The notes beneath the pieces are model-generated. The model saw only the letters and a program-made list of their open reading frames with translations. It did not search any database and was not told where the DNA came from. A program made the translations under genes and the position numbers. Positions 35,607-45,091 of a DNA stretch of 64,000 bases are shown here, in pieces (position 1 is the first letter of the stretch; every line of letters starts with the position of its first letter). The stretch covers positions 17,888 to 81,887 of the forward strand of contig CAMWRV010000004.1 in the NCBI GenBank assembly GCA_947176745.1. Reading direction: 5' to 3'. The DNA comes from an uncultured Muribaculaceae bacterium (GTDB lineage Bacteria; Bacteroidota; Bacteroidia; Bacteroidales; Muribaculaceae).

Positions 35607-37847
35607 ATGAAAACATTATATGCCATGGCTGCGACTGCGGTCATGTCGGCGGCTTCCATGTCGGCGCAGACACCTCCGACACCTGTCTATCTCGACAGCT
35701 CGCGCCCACTTGAGGAGCGTGTGGAGGACGCCCTGTCGCGCATGACCACACAGGAAAAACTCGATATCATCCACGCGCAGTCGAAGTTCAGCTCGCGCGG
35801 CGTGCCGCGTCTCGGTCTTCCCGACCTCTGGACCGATGACGGCCCTCACGGCGTCCGCCCCGACGTGCTCTGGGACGAATGGGAACAGGCCGGCCAGACC
35901 AACGACTCCTGTGTGGCGTTTCCGGCTCTTACCTGCCTCGCCGCCACGTGGGATCCGGAAGTAGCCCGTCTCTATGGCCGCTCGCTCGGCGAGGAGGCCC
36001 GATACAGGGGGAAAGATGTGATTCTCGGCCCCGGCGTCAACATTTACCGCACGCCGCTCAACGGCCGTAATTTCGAATATATGGGCGAGGATCCATTTCT
36101 CGCATCGGAGATGGTCGTGCCCTACGTGCAGGGGCTCCAGAGCTGCGGAGTGGCGGCCTGCGTGAAGCATTTCGCACTCAACAACAACGAGGTCAACCGC
36201 CACACCACCAACGTCATCCTTGATGACCGCACACTCTATGAGATATATCTTCCTGCCTTCAAGGCGGCTGTTCAGAAAGGTGGCGCATGGAGCATCATGG
36301 GTGCCTACAACCTGTATCGCGACGAGCATCTGTGCCATAACGGGCGTATGCTCAACGACATCCTCAAGAAGGAATGGGGTTTCGACGGAGCGGTGATCAG
36401 CGACTGGGGCGGAACCCACGACACCCGGCAGGCCATAGCCAACGGACTTGACCTCGAGTTCGGCAGCTGGACCGACGGACTTGCCAACGGCGCGAGCAAC
36501 GCCTACGACAATTACTATCTGGCCGATCCCTACCGTGCGCTTATAGCAAGCGGGGAGGTGGGCACCGCCGAACTCGACGACAAGGCCCGCCGCGTGCTGC
36601 GCCTGATGATGCGTACTGCCATGGACTACAGCAAGGGCTCAGGCTCGATGTGCAGCGAGGCTCACTATGCCGCCGCCCGACGTATCGGCGACGAGGGAAT
36701 AGTGCTGCTCCGCAACGAAAGAAGCGTGCTCCCTGTCTCCCCGCGCAAGGGTGGCCGCATCATCGTTGTCGGAGAGAATGCCGTCAAGATGATGACCGTG
36801 GGCGGAGGCAGCTCGTCGCTCAAGGTGCAGCGCGAGGTGTCGCCTCTTGAAGGCATACGCGCCGCCGCAGCAAAATATGGAATGGATGTGGACTGGGTGC
36901 GCGGATATGTCGGCGACGTGACGGGCGAATACAACGGTGTCGTGACCGGACAGGATCTGAACGACAGCCGCACTCCCGCCGAACTCATCAGAGAGGCTGT
37001 GGACCGCGCCGCCGATGCCGATTATGTCATTTTCGTGGGCGGCCTCAACAAGAGTCCCGGCCAGGACTGCGAGGATGCGGACCGCGCCGGCCTCGGACTG
37101 CCCTACGGACAGGATGACGTGATCGGAGCTCTCGCCCGCGCCACTCGCAATCTCATCGTGGTCAACGTCAGCGGCAACGCCGTGGCGATGCCCTGGGTGC
37201 GCGACGTTCCGGCGATCGTTCAAGCATGGTTCCTCGGCTCGGAGGCCGGAAACTCGATCGCCGACGTCATTTTCGGTGAGGTCAACCCTTCGGGCAGACT
37301 GCCGTTCTCATTCCCGGTCAGACTCTCCGACAACGGAGCGCATGCGCTCGGGGCGTATCCCGGAGTGAAGCGTCAGGACTCCGACATAACCGATCTCGAA
37401 TATGCCGAGGGGCTTCTCGTCGGCTATCGCTGGCACGACACGAAGAAGGTTAAGCCCCTCTTCGCTTTCGGTCACGGTCTGAGCTACACGGCGTTCAGTT
37501 TCGGCAAGGCCACTGCCGACCGCAACGAGATCGGACAGGACGACACGGTGACAATCACCGTGCCTGTCACCAACATCGGCCACAGGGCCGGAGCCGAGGT
37601 GGTGCAGCTCTACATATCTGATCCGAAATGCAGCGTGACACGTCCGGCCAAGGAACTCAAAGGCTTCGCCAAGGTCTATCTCGAACCTGGCGAGACACGC
37701 GACGTAAAGATAACCATCGACCGCGAGGCTCTTTCCTACTTCGATGCCGACAGGCATGAGTGGATTGCGGAACCGGGCGATTTCATCGCCTCTGTCGGCT
37801 CTGCCTCCGATAATATAAAGTCAACCGTCAAATTCAGACTGAAATGA
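35607..37847 (+). CDS. GH3 family beta-glucosidase (first copy)
   Basis: The true start is the ATG at 35607, giving a signal peptide (AMAATAVMSAASMSA) and 746 residues. The track extends into the GH5 gene from a non-ATG codon. It has an N-terminal barrel with the nucleophile Asp266 in VISDWGGTHD, KHF (ACVKHFALNN), the alpha/beta sandwich (VVGENAVKMMTVGGGSSSL) and a C-terminal Fn3-like domain. The DDGPHGVRPD motif near residue 78 is typical of the GH3 clade that acts on beta-gluco-oligosaccharides. Probably periplasmic. It overlaps the next gene by 4 bases (ATGA). Confidence 0.93.
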   Translation: MKTLYAMAATAVMSAASMSAQTPPTPVYLDSSRPLEERVEDALSRMTTQEKLDIIHAQSKFSSRGVPRLGLPDLWTDDGPHGVRPDVLWDEWEQAGQTNDSCVAFPALTCLAATWDPEVARLYGRSLGEEARYRGKDVILGPGVNIYRTPLNGRNFEYMGEDPFLASEMVVPYVQGLQSCGVAACVKHFALNNNEVNRHTTNVILDDRTLYEIYLPAFKAAVQKGGAWSIMGAYNLYRDEHLCHNGRMLNDILKKEWGFDGAVISDWGGTHDTRQAIANGLDLEFGSWTDGLANGASNAYDNYYLADPYRALIASGEVGTAELDDKARRVLRLMMRTAMDYSKGSGSMCSEAHYAAARRIGDEGIVLLRNERSVLPVSPRKGGRIIVVGENAVKMMTVGGGSSSLKVQREVSPLEGIRAAAAKYGMDVDWVRGYVGDVTGEYNGVVTGQDLNDSRTPAELIREAVDRAADADYVIFVGGLNKSPGQDCEDADRAGLGLPYGQDDVIGALARATRNLIVVNVSGNAVAMPWVRDVPAIVQAWFLGSEAGNSIADVIFGEVNPSGRLPFSFPVRLSDNGAHALGAYPGVKRQDSDITDLEYAEGLLVGYRWHDTKKVKPLFAFGHGLSYTAFSFGKATADRNEIGQDDTVTITVPVTNIGHRAGAEVVQLYISDPKCSVTRPAKELKGFAKVYLEPGETRDVKITIDREALSYFDADRHEWIAEPGDFIASVGSASDNIKSTVKFRLK

Positions 37848-40138
37848 AAAACATTGTAACGTTCGCAGCCACGGCCCTGCTTTCGTCATCGTTGGCCTCG
37901 GCGGCGATTCCCTCCACTCCTGCAGAGCAGGAGAAAATGGACCGGTTCATAACCGGACTCATGTCGCGCATGACGCTCGACGAGAAACTCGGACAGCTCA
38001 ACCTCCCCCCGTCGGACGACATCGTGACTGGACAGACCATCGACAGCAACATCGGCGCGGCAGTGGCCCGCGGACAGGTCGGTGGCACTTTCAACATCAA
38101 GGGTGCCGAAAAGATACGCGATCTCCAGAAGATCGCCGTCGAGAAATCGCGCCTCGGCATACCGTTGCTCATAGGCATGGATGTCATACACGGCTACGAG
38201 ACGGTGTTTCCGATTCCGCTCGGACTCTCCTGCACCTGGGACATGGATGCCATAGAGCGCTCGGCGCGCATCGCCGCCTCCGAGATGTCGGCCGGCGGCA
38301 TATGCTGGACATTCAGCCCGATGGTCGACATAAGCCGCGACCCGCGCTGGGGACGCATGTCCGAAGGCTCGGGCGAGGATCCCTATCTCGGATCAGAGGT
38401 GGCACGCGCCATGGTGCGCGGCTATCAGGGAAAAGACCTCGGCGGCAAGGATGACGTCATGGCCTGCGTGAAGCATTTCGCCCTCTACGGCGCATCGGAA
38501 GCCGGACGCGACTACAACACGGTCGACATGAGCCGCTACCGGATGTACAACGAGTATTTCGCACCCTATAAGGCTGCGGTCGACGCCGGAGCCGGTTCGG
38601 TGATGTCGTCGTTCAACCTTGTCGACGGCATACCGGCCACAGAGAACAAATGGCTTCTCGACGACGTGCTGCGCCGCCAGTGGGATTTCGGCGGTTTCGT
38701 CGTAACCGACTACGGCTCGATCGGCGAGGTGGCCGTGCATGGTCTTGAGGATCTGCCCGAGGCATCTGCCCGCTCGCTCAAGGCCGGAACCGACATGGAC
38801 ATGTGCTCGTTCGGTTTCATCGGCACGCTTAAGAAAAGCCTTGAGGAGGGCAAGGTGACACAGGATGAGATTGACACCGCCGTGCGCCGCATTCTGGAGG
38901 CTAAATACAAACTCGGCCTTTTTGACGACCCGTACAAATACAATGACGTGGAGCGGGAGAAGAGCGACATATACACCGAGGCCAACCGCGCCGCCGCGCG
39001 TGCCATAGCCGCGAAGTCGTTCGTGCTTCTGAAAAACGAGGGCAATGTGCTGCCCCTTGCCAAGAAAGGCCGCGTGGCGTTGATCGGTCCTATGTCAAAC
39101 AGCGCGGCCAATATGCCGGGCACATGGAGCGTGGCCGCAGACAAGAAGAAATACAAGTCTCTTCTTCAGGGTTTCCGCGACGCTCTCGCCGGCAAGGCGG
39201 AGGTGGTATGGGCCAAAGGCTCCAACCTGTATGAGGATCCTGCGCTTGAGGCGGCATGCACTGTCTTCGGCAATGACATGCGCGATCCGCGTTCCGAGAA
39301 GGAACTTCTCGACGAGGCTCTCGCAGTAGCCGCCGGCGCCGACGTGATCGTGGCCGCTCTCGGCGAGGCCACCGAATCGAGCGGAGAGTCATCGTCGAAG
39401 ACCGACCTGACTCTGCCCTATACCCAGCGACGCCTGCTTGAGGCTCTGCTTGCAACCGGTAAACCCGTGGTGATGCTCAATTTCTCGGGCCGCCCCACCG
39501 TGCTGACCTGGGAGTCGGCCAACGTTCCTGCCATTCTCAACGTCTGGTTCGGAGGATCGGAAGCCGCCGACGCTATCGCCGACGTGGTCTTCGGCGATGT
39601 CAACCCCTCAGGCAAGCTGACGGTGTCGATGCCGGTAAATGTCGGTCAGATACCTGTTTACTACAACCACCTGAACACAGGTCGTCCGAAAAATCCGGCT
39701 GATCCTTCATTCCAGAAATACCGCTCGAATTATATCGACGCTCCCAACGAACCTCTCTATCCGTTCGGCTACGGATTGAGCTACACTGACTACAATTACA
39801 GCGACTTCCATCTTGACAGCGACACACTTGATTCCGACGGTGCGGTGACCGCCACGGTGACAGTCACCAACACCGGCTCACGCGAAGGTGACGAGACCGT
39901 GCAGTTCTACATCCGCGATGTGCGCGGTTCGGTGGCACGTCCGGTCAAGGAACTCAAGCATTTCGAGAGCGTATCGCTGAAGCCGGGCGAGAGCAAGACC
40001 GTGCAGTTCCGCATCACACCCGACGATCTCCGGTTCTATGACTACAATCTTGACTATGTGGCCGAGCCGGGCGAGTTCGAGGTGATGGCCGGCCCTGACA
40101 GCCGACGTCTGCTCACGCAGAAATTCACGCTGAAATAA
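37844..40138 (+). CDS. bglX: GH3 family beta-glucosidase, BglX-like
   Basis: A signal peptide (ATALLSSSLASA) is followed by a GH3 barrel with IGMDVIHGYETVFPIPLG, ACVKHFALYGASEAGRDYN and the nucleophile Asp289 in VVTDYGSIGE. An alpha/beta sandwich and an Fn3-like C-terminal domain follow (ETVQFYIRDVRGSVARPVKEL). The sequence closely follows the E. coli BglX periplasmic beta-glucosidase pattern. It ends the PUL operon, with a 4-base overlap to the first GH3. Two GH3 enzymes suggest the oligosaccharides have more than one linkage or end type. Confidence 0.94.
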   Translation: MKNIVTFAATALLSSSLASAAIPSTPAEQEKMDRFITGLMSRMTLDEKLGQLNLPPSDDIVTGQTIDSNIGAAVARGQVGGTFNIKGAEKIRDLQKIAVEKSRLGIPLLIGMDVIHGYETVFPIPLGLSCTWDMDAIERSARIAASEMSAGGICWTFSPMVDISRDPRWGRMSEGSGEDPYLGSEVARAMVRGYQGKDLGGKDDVMACVKHFALYGASEAGRDYNTVDMSRYRMYNEYFAPYKAAVDAGAGSVMSSFNLVDGIPATENKWLLDDVLRRQWDFGGFVVTDYGSIGEVAVHGLEDLPEASARSLKAGTDMDMCSFGFIGTLKKSLEEGKVTQDEIDTAVRRILEAKYKLGLFDDPYKYNDVEREKSDIYTEANRAAARAIAAKSFVLLKNEGNVLPLAKKGRVALIGPMSNSAANMPGTWSVAADKKKYKSLLQGFRDALAGKAEVVWAKGSNLYEDPALEAACTVFGNDMRDPRSEKELLDEALAVAAGADVIVAALGEATESSGESSSKTDLTLPYTQRRLLEALLATGKPVVMLNFSGRPTVLTWESANVPAILNVWFGGSEAADAIADVVFGDVNPSGKLTVSMPVNVGQIPVYYNHLNTGRPKNPADPSFQKYRSNYIDAPNEPLYPFGYGLSYTDYNYSDFHLDSDTLDSDGAVTATVTVTNTGSREGDETVQFYIRDVRGSVARPVKELKHFESVSLKPGESKTVQFRITPDDLRFYDYNLDYVAEPGEFEVMAGPDSRRLLTQKFTLK

Positions 40139-40589
40139 GACCCGCTCCCACACGACGGTAACAAGCCGTCGTTGACGGAGGCAATCTGTCGTTTACCCTG
40201 TATTTCCATGCCTCCGGCATGCTGACCATGAGGAATCAGTCGGCATGTCGGAGGCATGATTCATTTGCCTGCGGCAGTCTTCTCACGCCATGAGCGGCGC
40301 GCACGGCTCATCTCCTCGCGTATTCCACCCCGGATCATTATCCATAGCAGCTGTTTTCGTAAAGCATCATGGGGCGGTTGGTCAGGCTCTATTGTCTTAT
40401 ATTTATTATTTATTCACAATTTTATCGAAATATTTTGTCATATGATAATTATTGATATCAAATTTGAAGATATGCTGTCATATTTCAATCAGTGGTGCTA
40501 ATTTAGGGGCAGAGAATTCCGTCGCAAGGAGTCCGGGACGGAATCGCCATTATGGCCGGATGCGGACTCCGGATTTAAATTTCACTGCC
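40139..40589. other. Intergenic region between the glucan PUL and the next T9SS gene
   Basis: The first part holds two palindromic elements: ACGACGG...CCGTCGT at about 40151-40171 and the 20-bp inverted repeat at 40207-40258. The second half (40380-40500) is AT-rich and presumably carries the promoter of the gene starting at 40590; TATTTTG at about 40430 is a weak candidate. The ORF-track frame from 40452 has no signal peptide until 40590. No gene is seen. Confidence 0.5.
40207..40258. repeat. 20-bp inverted repeat after the PUL operon
   Basis: CATGCCTCCGGCATGCTGAC (40207-40226) pairs with 40239-40258 throughout, with two G-T wobbles on RNA. The loop is 12 bases. CATGCCNNNGGCATG-type sub-palindromes occur inside the arms. 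No T-tract follows, so a REP-like element is more likely than a simple terminator. Confidence 0.65.
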
Positions 40590-43500
40590 ATGCGTTACTT
40601 TTACATCCTATTGTTGCTGCCGGCGTTGCTTTCTGTGGCACACGCCGAACGACCGCCTGTAAAATCCGTTGATGCAGGACGACCGTTCAATACTGAAGGC
40701 AAGACCCGGCACGATGACTCTCCGTCAGTCAGGCTCATGCTTGAGTCACCCGGTGTCGGATTTTCCGAAGGATTGCCGGAAGACGGATTCAGATTGAAAA
40801 CCGCTCCCGAAAAGATCGTGAGTGCTTCGGGAACGGACATGCAGGGTTTCCTGAAGGCAAGTTCTTCGGCCGCTTACCCTCCGGGGTGGTATGACGTAAA
40901 TGTCGGAGGCGAGGTCACACAATTGTTCGGCAATTCGGCCATGATGGGCTCATGCGGCTATGTGCGCGACGGCAGGATATGCCAGTTCACCACAATCAGC
41001 AGTTACGGATACTACTGGTTCTATTATTCGGAATACAGTCTGGAGACCGGTGAACAGCTATACGAGACAGAACTTCCCGATTCCGACATGCGCAACTATG
41101 TGGTCAACTGTGCGTATGACGAGAAGTCCGACATGGTCTACATGCAGACATATGCGAAGAATTTCAGCGGCATGGCCTGGTCGACGTTCAATCCGGAAAG
41201 TCGAGAGAGAACTTATCTCAACAACAATCTTTCATGGGATGACAACAGGGTCATAGCCATAGGAGTGAACCCGCGCGACTCCCGCGTATACGGAGTGCGT
41301 GGCAACGGAGATTTCGTAGAGCTCGACAGGATGTCGGGCGAGGCGACGGTTGTAGGTTCTACCGGTTTCTCGCCGGCGGAATACTCACAGTCGATGACAT
41401 ATGCTCCCATGGAGCATGGTTTCGTATGGGCCGGGATGCTGTCGGACAATACGTCAGGATTCTACCGCATAGATCCTGCCACAGGATCGGCGGAATCTCT
41501 TGGCATGATGGGGGCAGAGAATCAGTTTCTTATGCTGTGGTGTCCCGATTCGGACGCGCCCGATTCCGCACCCGACATGCCCGGTGTGTCAGCCGGATTC
41601 GAAGGCCCGTCGCTTTCAGGCAGTCTGAAAGTGTCGTTCCCAGACTGTTCATTCGGAGGCGCACCGCTCCCTCATGATGTCACGCTTGAGGCGGAGATAG
41701 TAATCGACGGCGCGCAGACAGTCGTGCTTAAGGGAATGCCGGGTTCGGAAGAATCTGCTCAGCTCACACTCACTCAGGGGGAAAGAAACATTACGGCACG
41801 CTGTCGCGCCGAAGGGAGCGGAGAATGGGGACCTCAGAGAAAATCTTCAATATATGTCGGATATGACACTCCGCTTCCTCCGCAGGATGTCAGGATCGAG
41901 GGCAACCGTATCAGCTGGACGAAACCGGCGGGGAGCGTACATGGCGGCTACATGGATGTTTCCGCAATGACCTACAGTGTGAGTCTCAACGATCTTCCGG
42001 TAACAGCAGAACCCGTCACAGACATGTCTGTGAAATTCACGCCACCCTCATCTCTCGGCATATATCATGCGCGGGTTGTGGCTCACTGCGGAGGAATGTC
42101 TTCCGAGGCCGGAGTCAGCAAGGGTGTAAGATATGGAGAATATCTCGGTTTCCCCTTCAGCTTTGTTCCCACAGCGCAGGAATTCGGCCTGTTCACAGTG
42201 GTCGACGGCAACCGCGACGGCAATTCGTGGAAGTATTTCGACGGAAAGGACTGTGTGTACTATAACTCGGGATCGAGCCGTCAGGCCGATGAATGGCTTC
42301 TTATGCCGCTCGCCGATTTCAAAGATACGGAGCATCTGTACCGGTTCACATTCGATGCCAAGTCTCTTCTTCTTTCGCGTCCCGAAGATTTCGAACTTTG
42401 TCTTCTGAAAGATTCGGAAAATGTGGCTGACGTCTATAAAGTCATCGGGTCGTGGCCGGCCTACGGCAACGATCAATGGACTCAGGAGACCCTGAAATTT
42501 AATGTTGCCGAACAAGGCAGATATCACATCGGATTCCATTGCACCACCCCCGAGGGATTTCAGCTGATGCTGCGTTCTTTCGCATGCGAGAAGACCTCCG
42601 ACACCATGAAAGCCCCCGCGGAATGCAAGGGTGTCACACTTACGGCGGCCGGAGACGGAAAACTGGAAGGCCGGGCTGAATTTTTCGCACCCACGAAGGC
42701 TCTTGACGGCACCACGCTCGACTCCGGTAAAGAGATAACAGTCTATGCGAGGACCGAAGCGGGCGAGGGTATGGTGAAAGTCATGCCCGGCACAACGGGA
42801 GAAGTCGTGTTCCCCTGTGTGCAGGGCGACAACCGCGTCACCATAGTGACCGCCAACGACGGCGGCGAGGGCATGGAGAAGATCTATCATCTTTTCTCAG
42901 GTCAGGAAAAGCCCGGACAGATTGAAAACCTCAAGACAACAGTGTCGGAAGACAATCTCTCGATGACGATCTCCTGGGACGCTCCTTCGGAAGGAGAGAG
43001 CGGAGGTTACATCAACCCGGAGGAAGTGGGATATTACATCTATACCGTGTCGGGTGACGAGCTGGCATTTCTCGAGGATATCGGCACCAGGCGCACATAT
43101 ACGCTCTCTGTCGATCCCGGTCCGCAGGCTCTGACCCAGCTCGCTGTGGGGACATACAATGTGGCAGGAGCGGCATCGTCGGCCTCGTTCCGCGGGACAT
43201 CAGCCATTCTCGGTAGTCCGTTGAAAATCCCTGCTGAAGAGACATTCGCATGGGGAATACCGTCACTGCTTCCGAATGTCATCAAGCGCCCAAACGCAAA
43301 CTACACAGTGCAATGGGGGCATGGTGACCCGACAGCCATCGTTTACGACGCCATAACTCCCGATTACGGATGCATGTACGCTCAACCTTCGGTTCCGGGT
43401 CATACTCTCGGTCGTGTCGAGATTCCGCGCGTATCGACTTCGGGCTACAACAATGTCAGCTTCAGGATGAATGCCTATCGGTTCCCACAGGGCGGAATCA

Positions 43501-45062
43501 TCCGGATTCTTGGCCGGGCCAACGATTCCGATACTTTTGAGGAGATCGGGGAACTTGACTGTTCAAAAGGAGCCAAAGGCTACGTCGAGACGGTGTTCAA
43601 ACTGCCTCGGCAGCTTCAGAACCGTCCGTGGGTGGCTATTGCCATCGAAGCCGAATTCGACTGCGAATCCACAACGGCATATGTCATACTTGACGGGTAC
43701 TCGCTGCTGGATCTGCCAGACAACGATCTCGCGCTGACTGCGCTTTCAGGTCCTGACCGTCTGAAGGCCGGAGAATCGGGAGAATATACGGCAGTAGTGG
43801 AGAATATAGGAAAGAATACAATGGCATCATCGGTTCTCTGGGAGGTGACAGGACCTGACGGAGAGACAATATTTACGGACACACGGGTGGTTTCACCGCT
43901 CGATCCGGGTGAGACAGAGGAATCGGCGTTTCTCTTTACTGCCGACGGACGTATGTCGGGAAGCATGTTCGCAGTGCGTGCCACTGTCGTGTCTGACAAG
44001 GACGATACGCCTGCAAATGATTCACGTCAGGCAAATGTGGCGTTGATATCAGCCGGAGCAGGCAGAATAACAGACTTGCATGCGACTGTCGAACCGGAGG
44101 GTGTATGCCTTCTCTGGTCAGCTCCTCAGATGAAACCATCTGTCAACGAAGATTTCAGCGGCATCGAAGGCGGCTCATGGTCTGCTGAACTCGGTGTCTG
44201 GAAGAACATAGACCGTGACGGCAAGGAGGTCTGCTCGATACGTGGTGTCGAACTGCCGGACGCCGGTATGCCCAAGGCATGGCAGGTCATCGACGAGTCT
44301 CTCCACGCCCTTTTCAACGCGCACAAGGGAAGCCGTTTCCTTCTGGCAATGACTCCGGCCGATGAATCGGCTGCCAACGACTGGCTTGTATCGCCCGAAG
44401 TCGAAGGAGGTTCGGAGATCGTGCTGGCCGCCGATATACTCGCGTCAGGATTCGAAGAGGAATTCGAGATTCTTGTTTCTGACTCCGATGATGATCCGGC
44501 ATCATTCATTCTTCTCGACGCCTTCTCCAAGAGCGAACCGGGGTGGGAGACATATATGGTCAGACTGCCGCACGAGGCACGTCATTTCGCCATAAGATAT
44601 TGCTCGGTCGACCAGTTCGGACTCATGCTTGACGACATAGACTATGTGCCGGCCAGTGGCGAGGCTTCAGCCGTGTCAGGCTACAACATCTACAGGGACG
44701 GCATATTGCTCGGCCGCTGCGATAGGGAGGGCTACACAGACGCCAGTCCGCTTGCCGAAGCAACATACAATGTGGTGCCTCTTGTCATGACCGAAGATGG
44801 AGAAGCCGAGGCTGCCGGATCAGATCCGGTCTTCGTTTCGCTTTCAGGAGTGTGGCTGCCGTCGGATTCAGGACGTATATACGCCATGCCCGGATGCATC
44901 GTGGCCGAAGGTTATGACAACTGTACACTCATAGTAACCGGACTTGACGGAACGACGGTCGGTGAAGTGCGTGCCGGCGGTCATCGCGCGGAAGTCCGTG
45001 TGGCTCCCGGAGTATATGTCGCGACATGCGGCGACGCACGGATAAAGGTGATTGTCAGATAA
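40590..45062 (+). CDS. Large T9SS-secreted beta-propeller/Fn3/cleaved-adhesin protein
   Basis: The start is moved to the ATG before the signal peptide (FYILLLLPALLSVAHA). It reads as a beta-propeller in about 110-370 (CAYDEKSDMVYMQTY, VFVELDRMSGEATVVGSTG), Fn3-like units (SISWDAPSEGESGGYINPEE), jelly-roll adhesin domains (SRQADEWLLMPLADF; SAANDWLVSPEV), a CARDB segment and a C-terminus ending APGVYVATCGDARIKVIVR (T9SS sorting domain). At 1490 residues it is a clear paralogue of the genes at 13289, 45092 and 53445. It probably forms a tandem operon with the next gene, 29 bases downstream. The role is unknown; adhesion or surface display is likely. Confidence 0.82.
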   Translation: MRYFYILLLLPALLSVAHAERPPVKSVDAGRPFNTEGKTRHDDSPSVRLMLESPGVGFSEGLPEDGFRLKTAPEKIVSASGTDMQGFLKASSSAAYPPGWYDVNVGGEVTQLFGNSAMMGSCGYVRDGRICQFTTISSYGYYWFYYSEYSLETGEQLYETELPDSDMRNYVVNCAYDEKSDMVYMQTYAKNFSGMAWSTFNPESRERTYLNNNLSWDDNRVIAIGVNPRDSRVYGVRGNGDFVELDRMSGEATVVGSTGFSPAEYSQSMTYAPMEHGFVWAGMLSDNTSGFYRIDPATGSAESLGMMGAENQFLMLWCPDSDAPDSAPDMPGVSAGFEGPSLSGSLKVSFPDCSFGGAPLPHDVTLEAEIVIDGAQTVVLKGMPGSEESAQLTLTQGERNITARCRAEGSGEWGPQRKSSIYVGYDTPLPPQDVRIEGNRISWTKPAGSVHGGYMDVSAMTYSVSLNDLPVTAEPVTDMSVKFTPPSSLGIYHARVVAHCGGMSSEAGVSKGVRYGEYLGFPFSFVPTAQEFGLFTVVDGNRDGNSWKYFDGKDCVYYNSGSSRQADEWLLMPLADFKDTEHLYRFTFDAKSLLLSRPEDFELCLLKDSENVADVYKVIGSWPAYGNDQWTQETLKFNVAEQGRYHIGFHCTTPEGFQLMLRSFACEKTSDTMKAPAECKGVTLTAAGDGKLEGRAEFFAPTKALDGTTLDSGKEITVYARTEAGEGMVKVMPGTTGEVVFPCVQGDNRVTIVTANDGGEGMEKIYHLFSGQEKPGQIENLKTTVSEDNLSMTISWDAPSEGESGGYINPEEVGYYIYTVSGDELAFLEDIGTRRTYTLSVDPGPQALTQLAVGTYNVAGAASSASFRGTSAILGSPLKIPAEETFAWGIPSLLPNVIKRPNANYTVQWGHGDPTAIVYDAITPDYGCMYAQPSVPGHTLGRVEIPRVSTSGYNNVSFRMNAYRFPQGGIIRILGRANDSDTFEEIGELDCSKGAKGYVETVFKLPRQLQNRPWVAIAIEAEFDCESTTAYVILDGYSLLDLPDNDLALTALSGPDRLKAGESGEYTAVVENIGKNTMASSVLWEVTGPDGETIFTDTRVVSPLDPGETEESAFLFTADGRMSGSMFAVRATVVSDKDDTPANDSRQANVALISAGAGRITDLHATVEPEGVCLLWSAPQMKPSVNEDFSGIEGGSWSAELGVWKNIDRDGKEVCSIRGVELPDAGMPKAWQVIDESLHALFNAHKGSRFLLAMTPADESAANDWLVSPEVEGGSEIVLAADILASGFEEEFEILVSDSDDDPASFILLDAFSKSEPGWETYMVRLPHEARHFAIRYCSVDQFGLMLDDIDYVPASGEASAVSGYNIYRDGILLGRCDREGYTDASPLAEATYNVVPLVMTEDGEAEAAGSDPVFVSLSGVWLPSDSGRIYAMPGCIVAEGYDNCTLIVTGLDGTTVGEVRAGGHRAEVRVAPGVYVATCGDARIKVIVR

Positions 45063-45091
45063 TGAGGAATATGAACTTAAAAATTGACATC

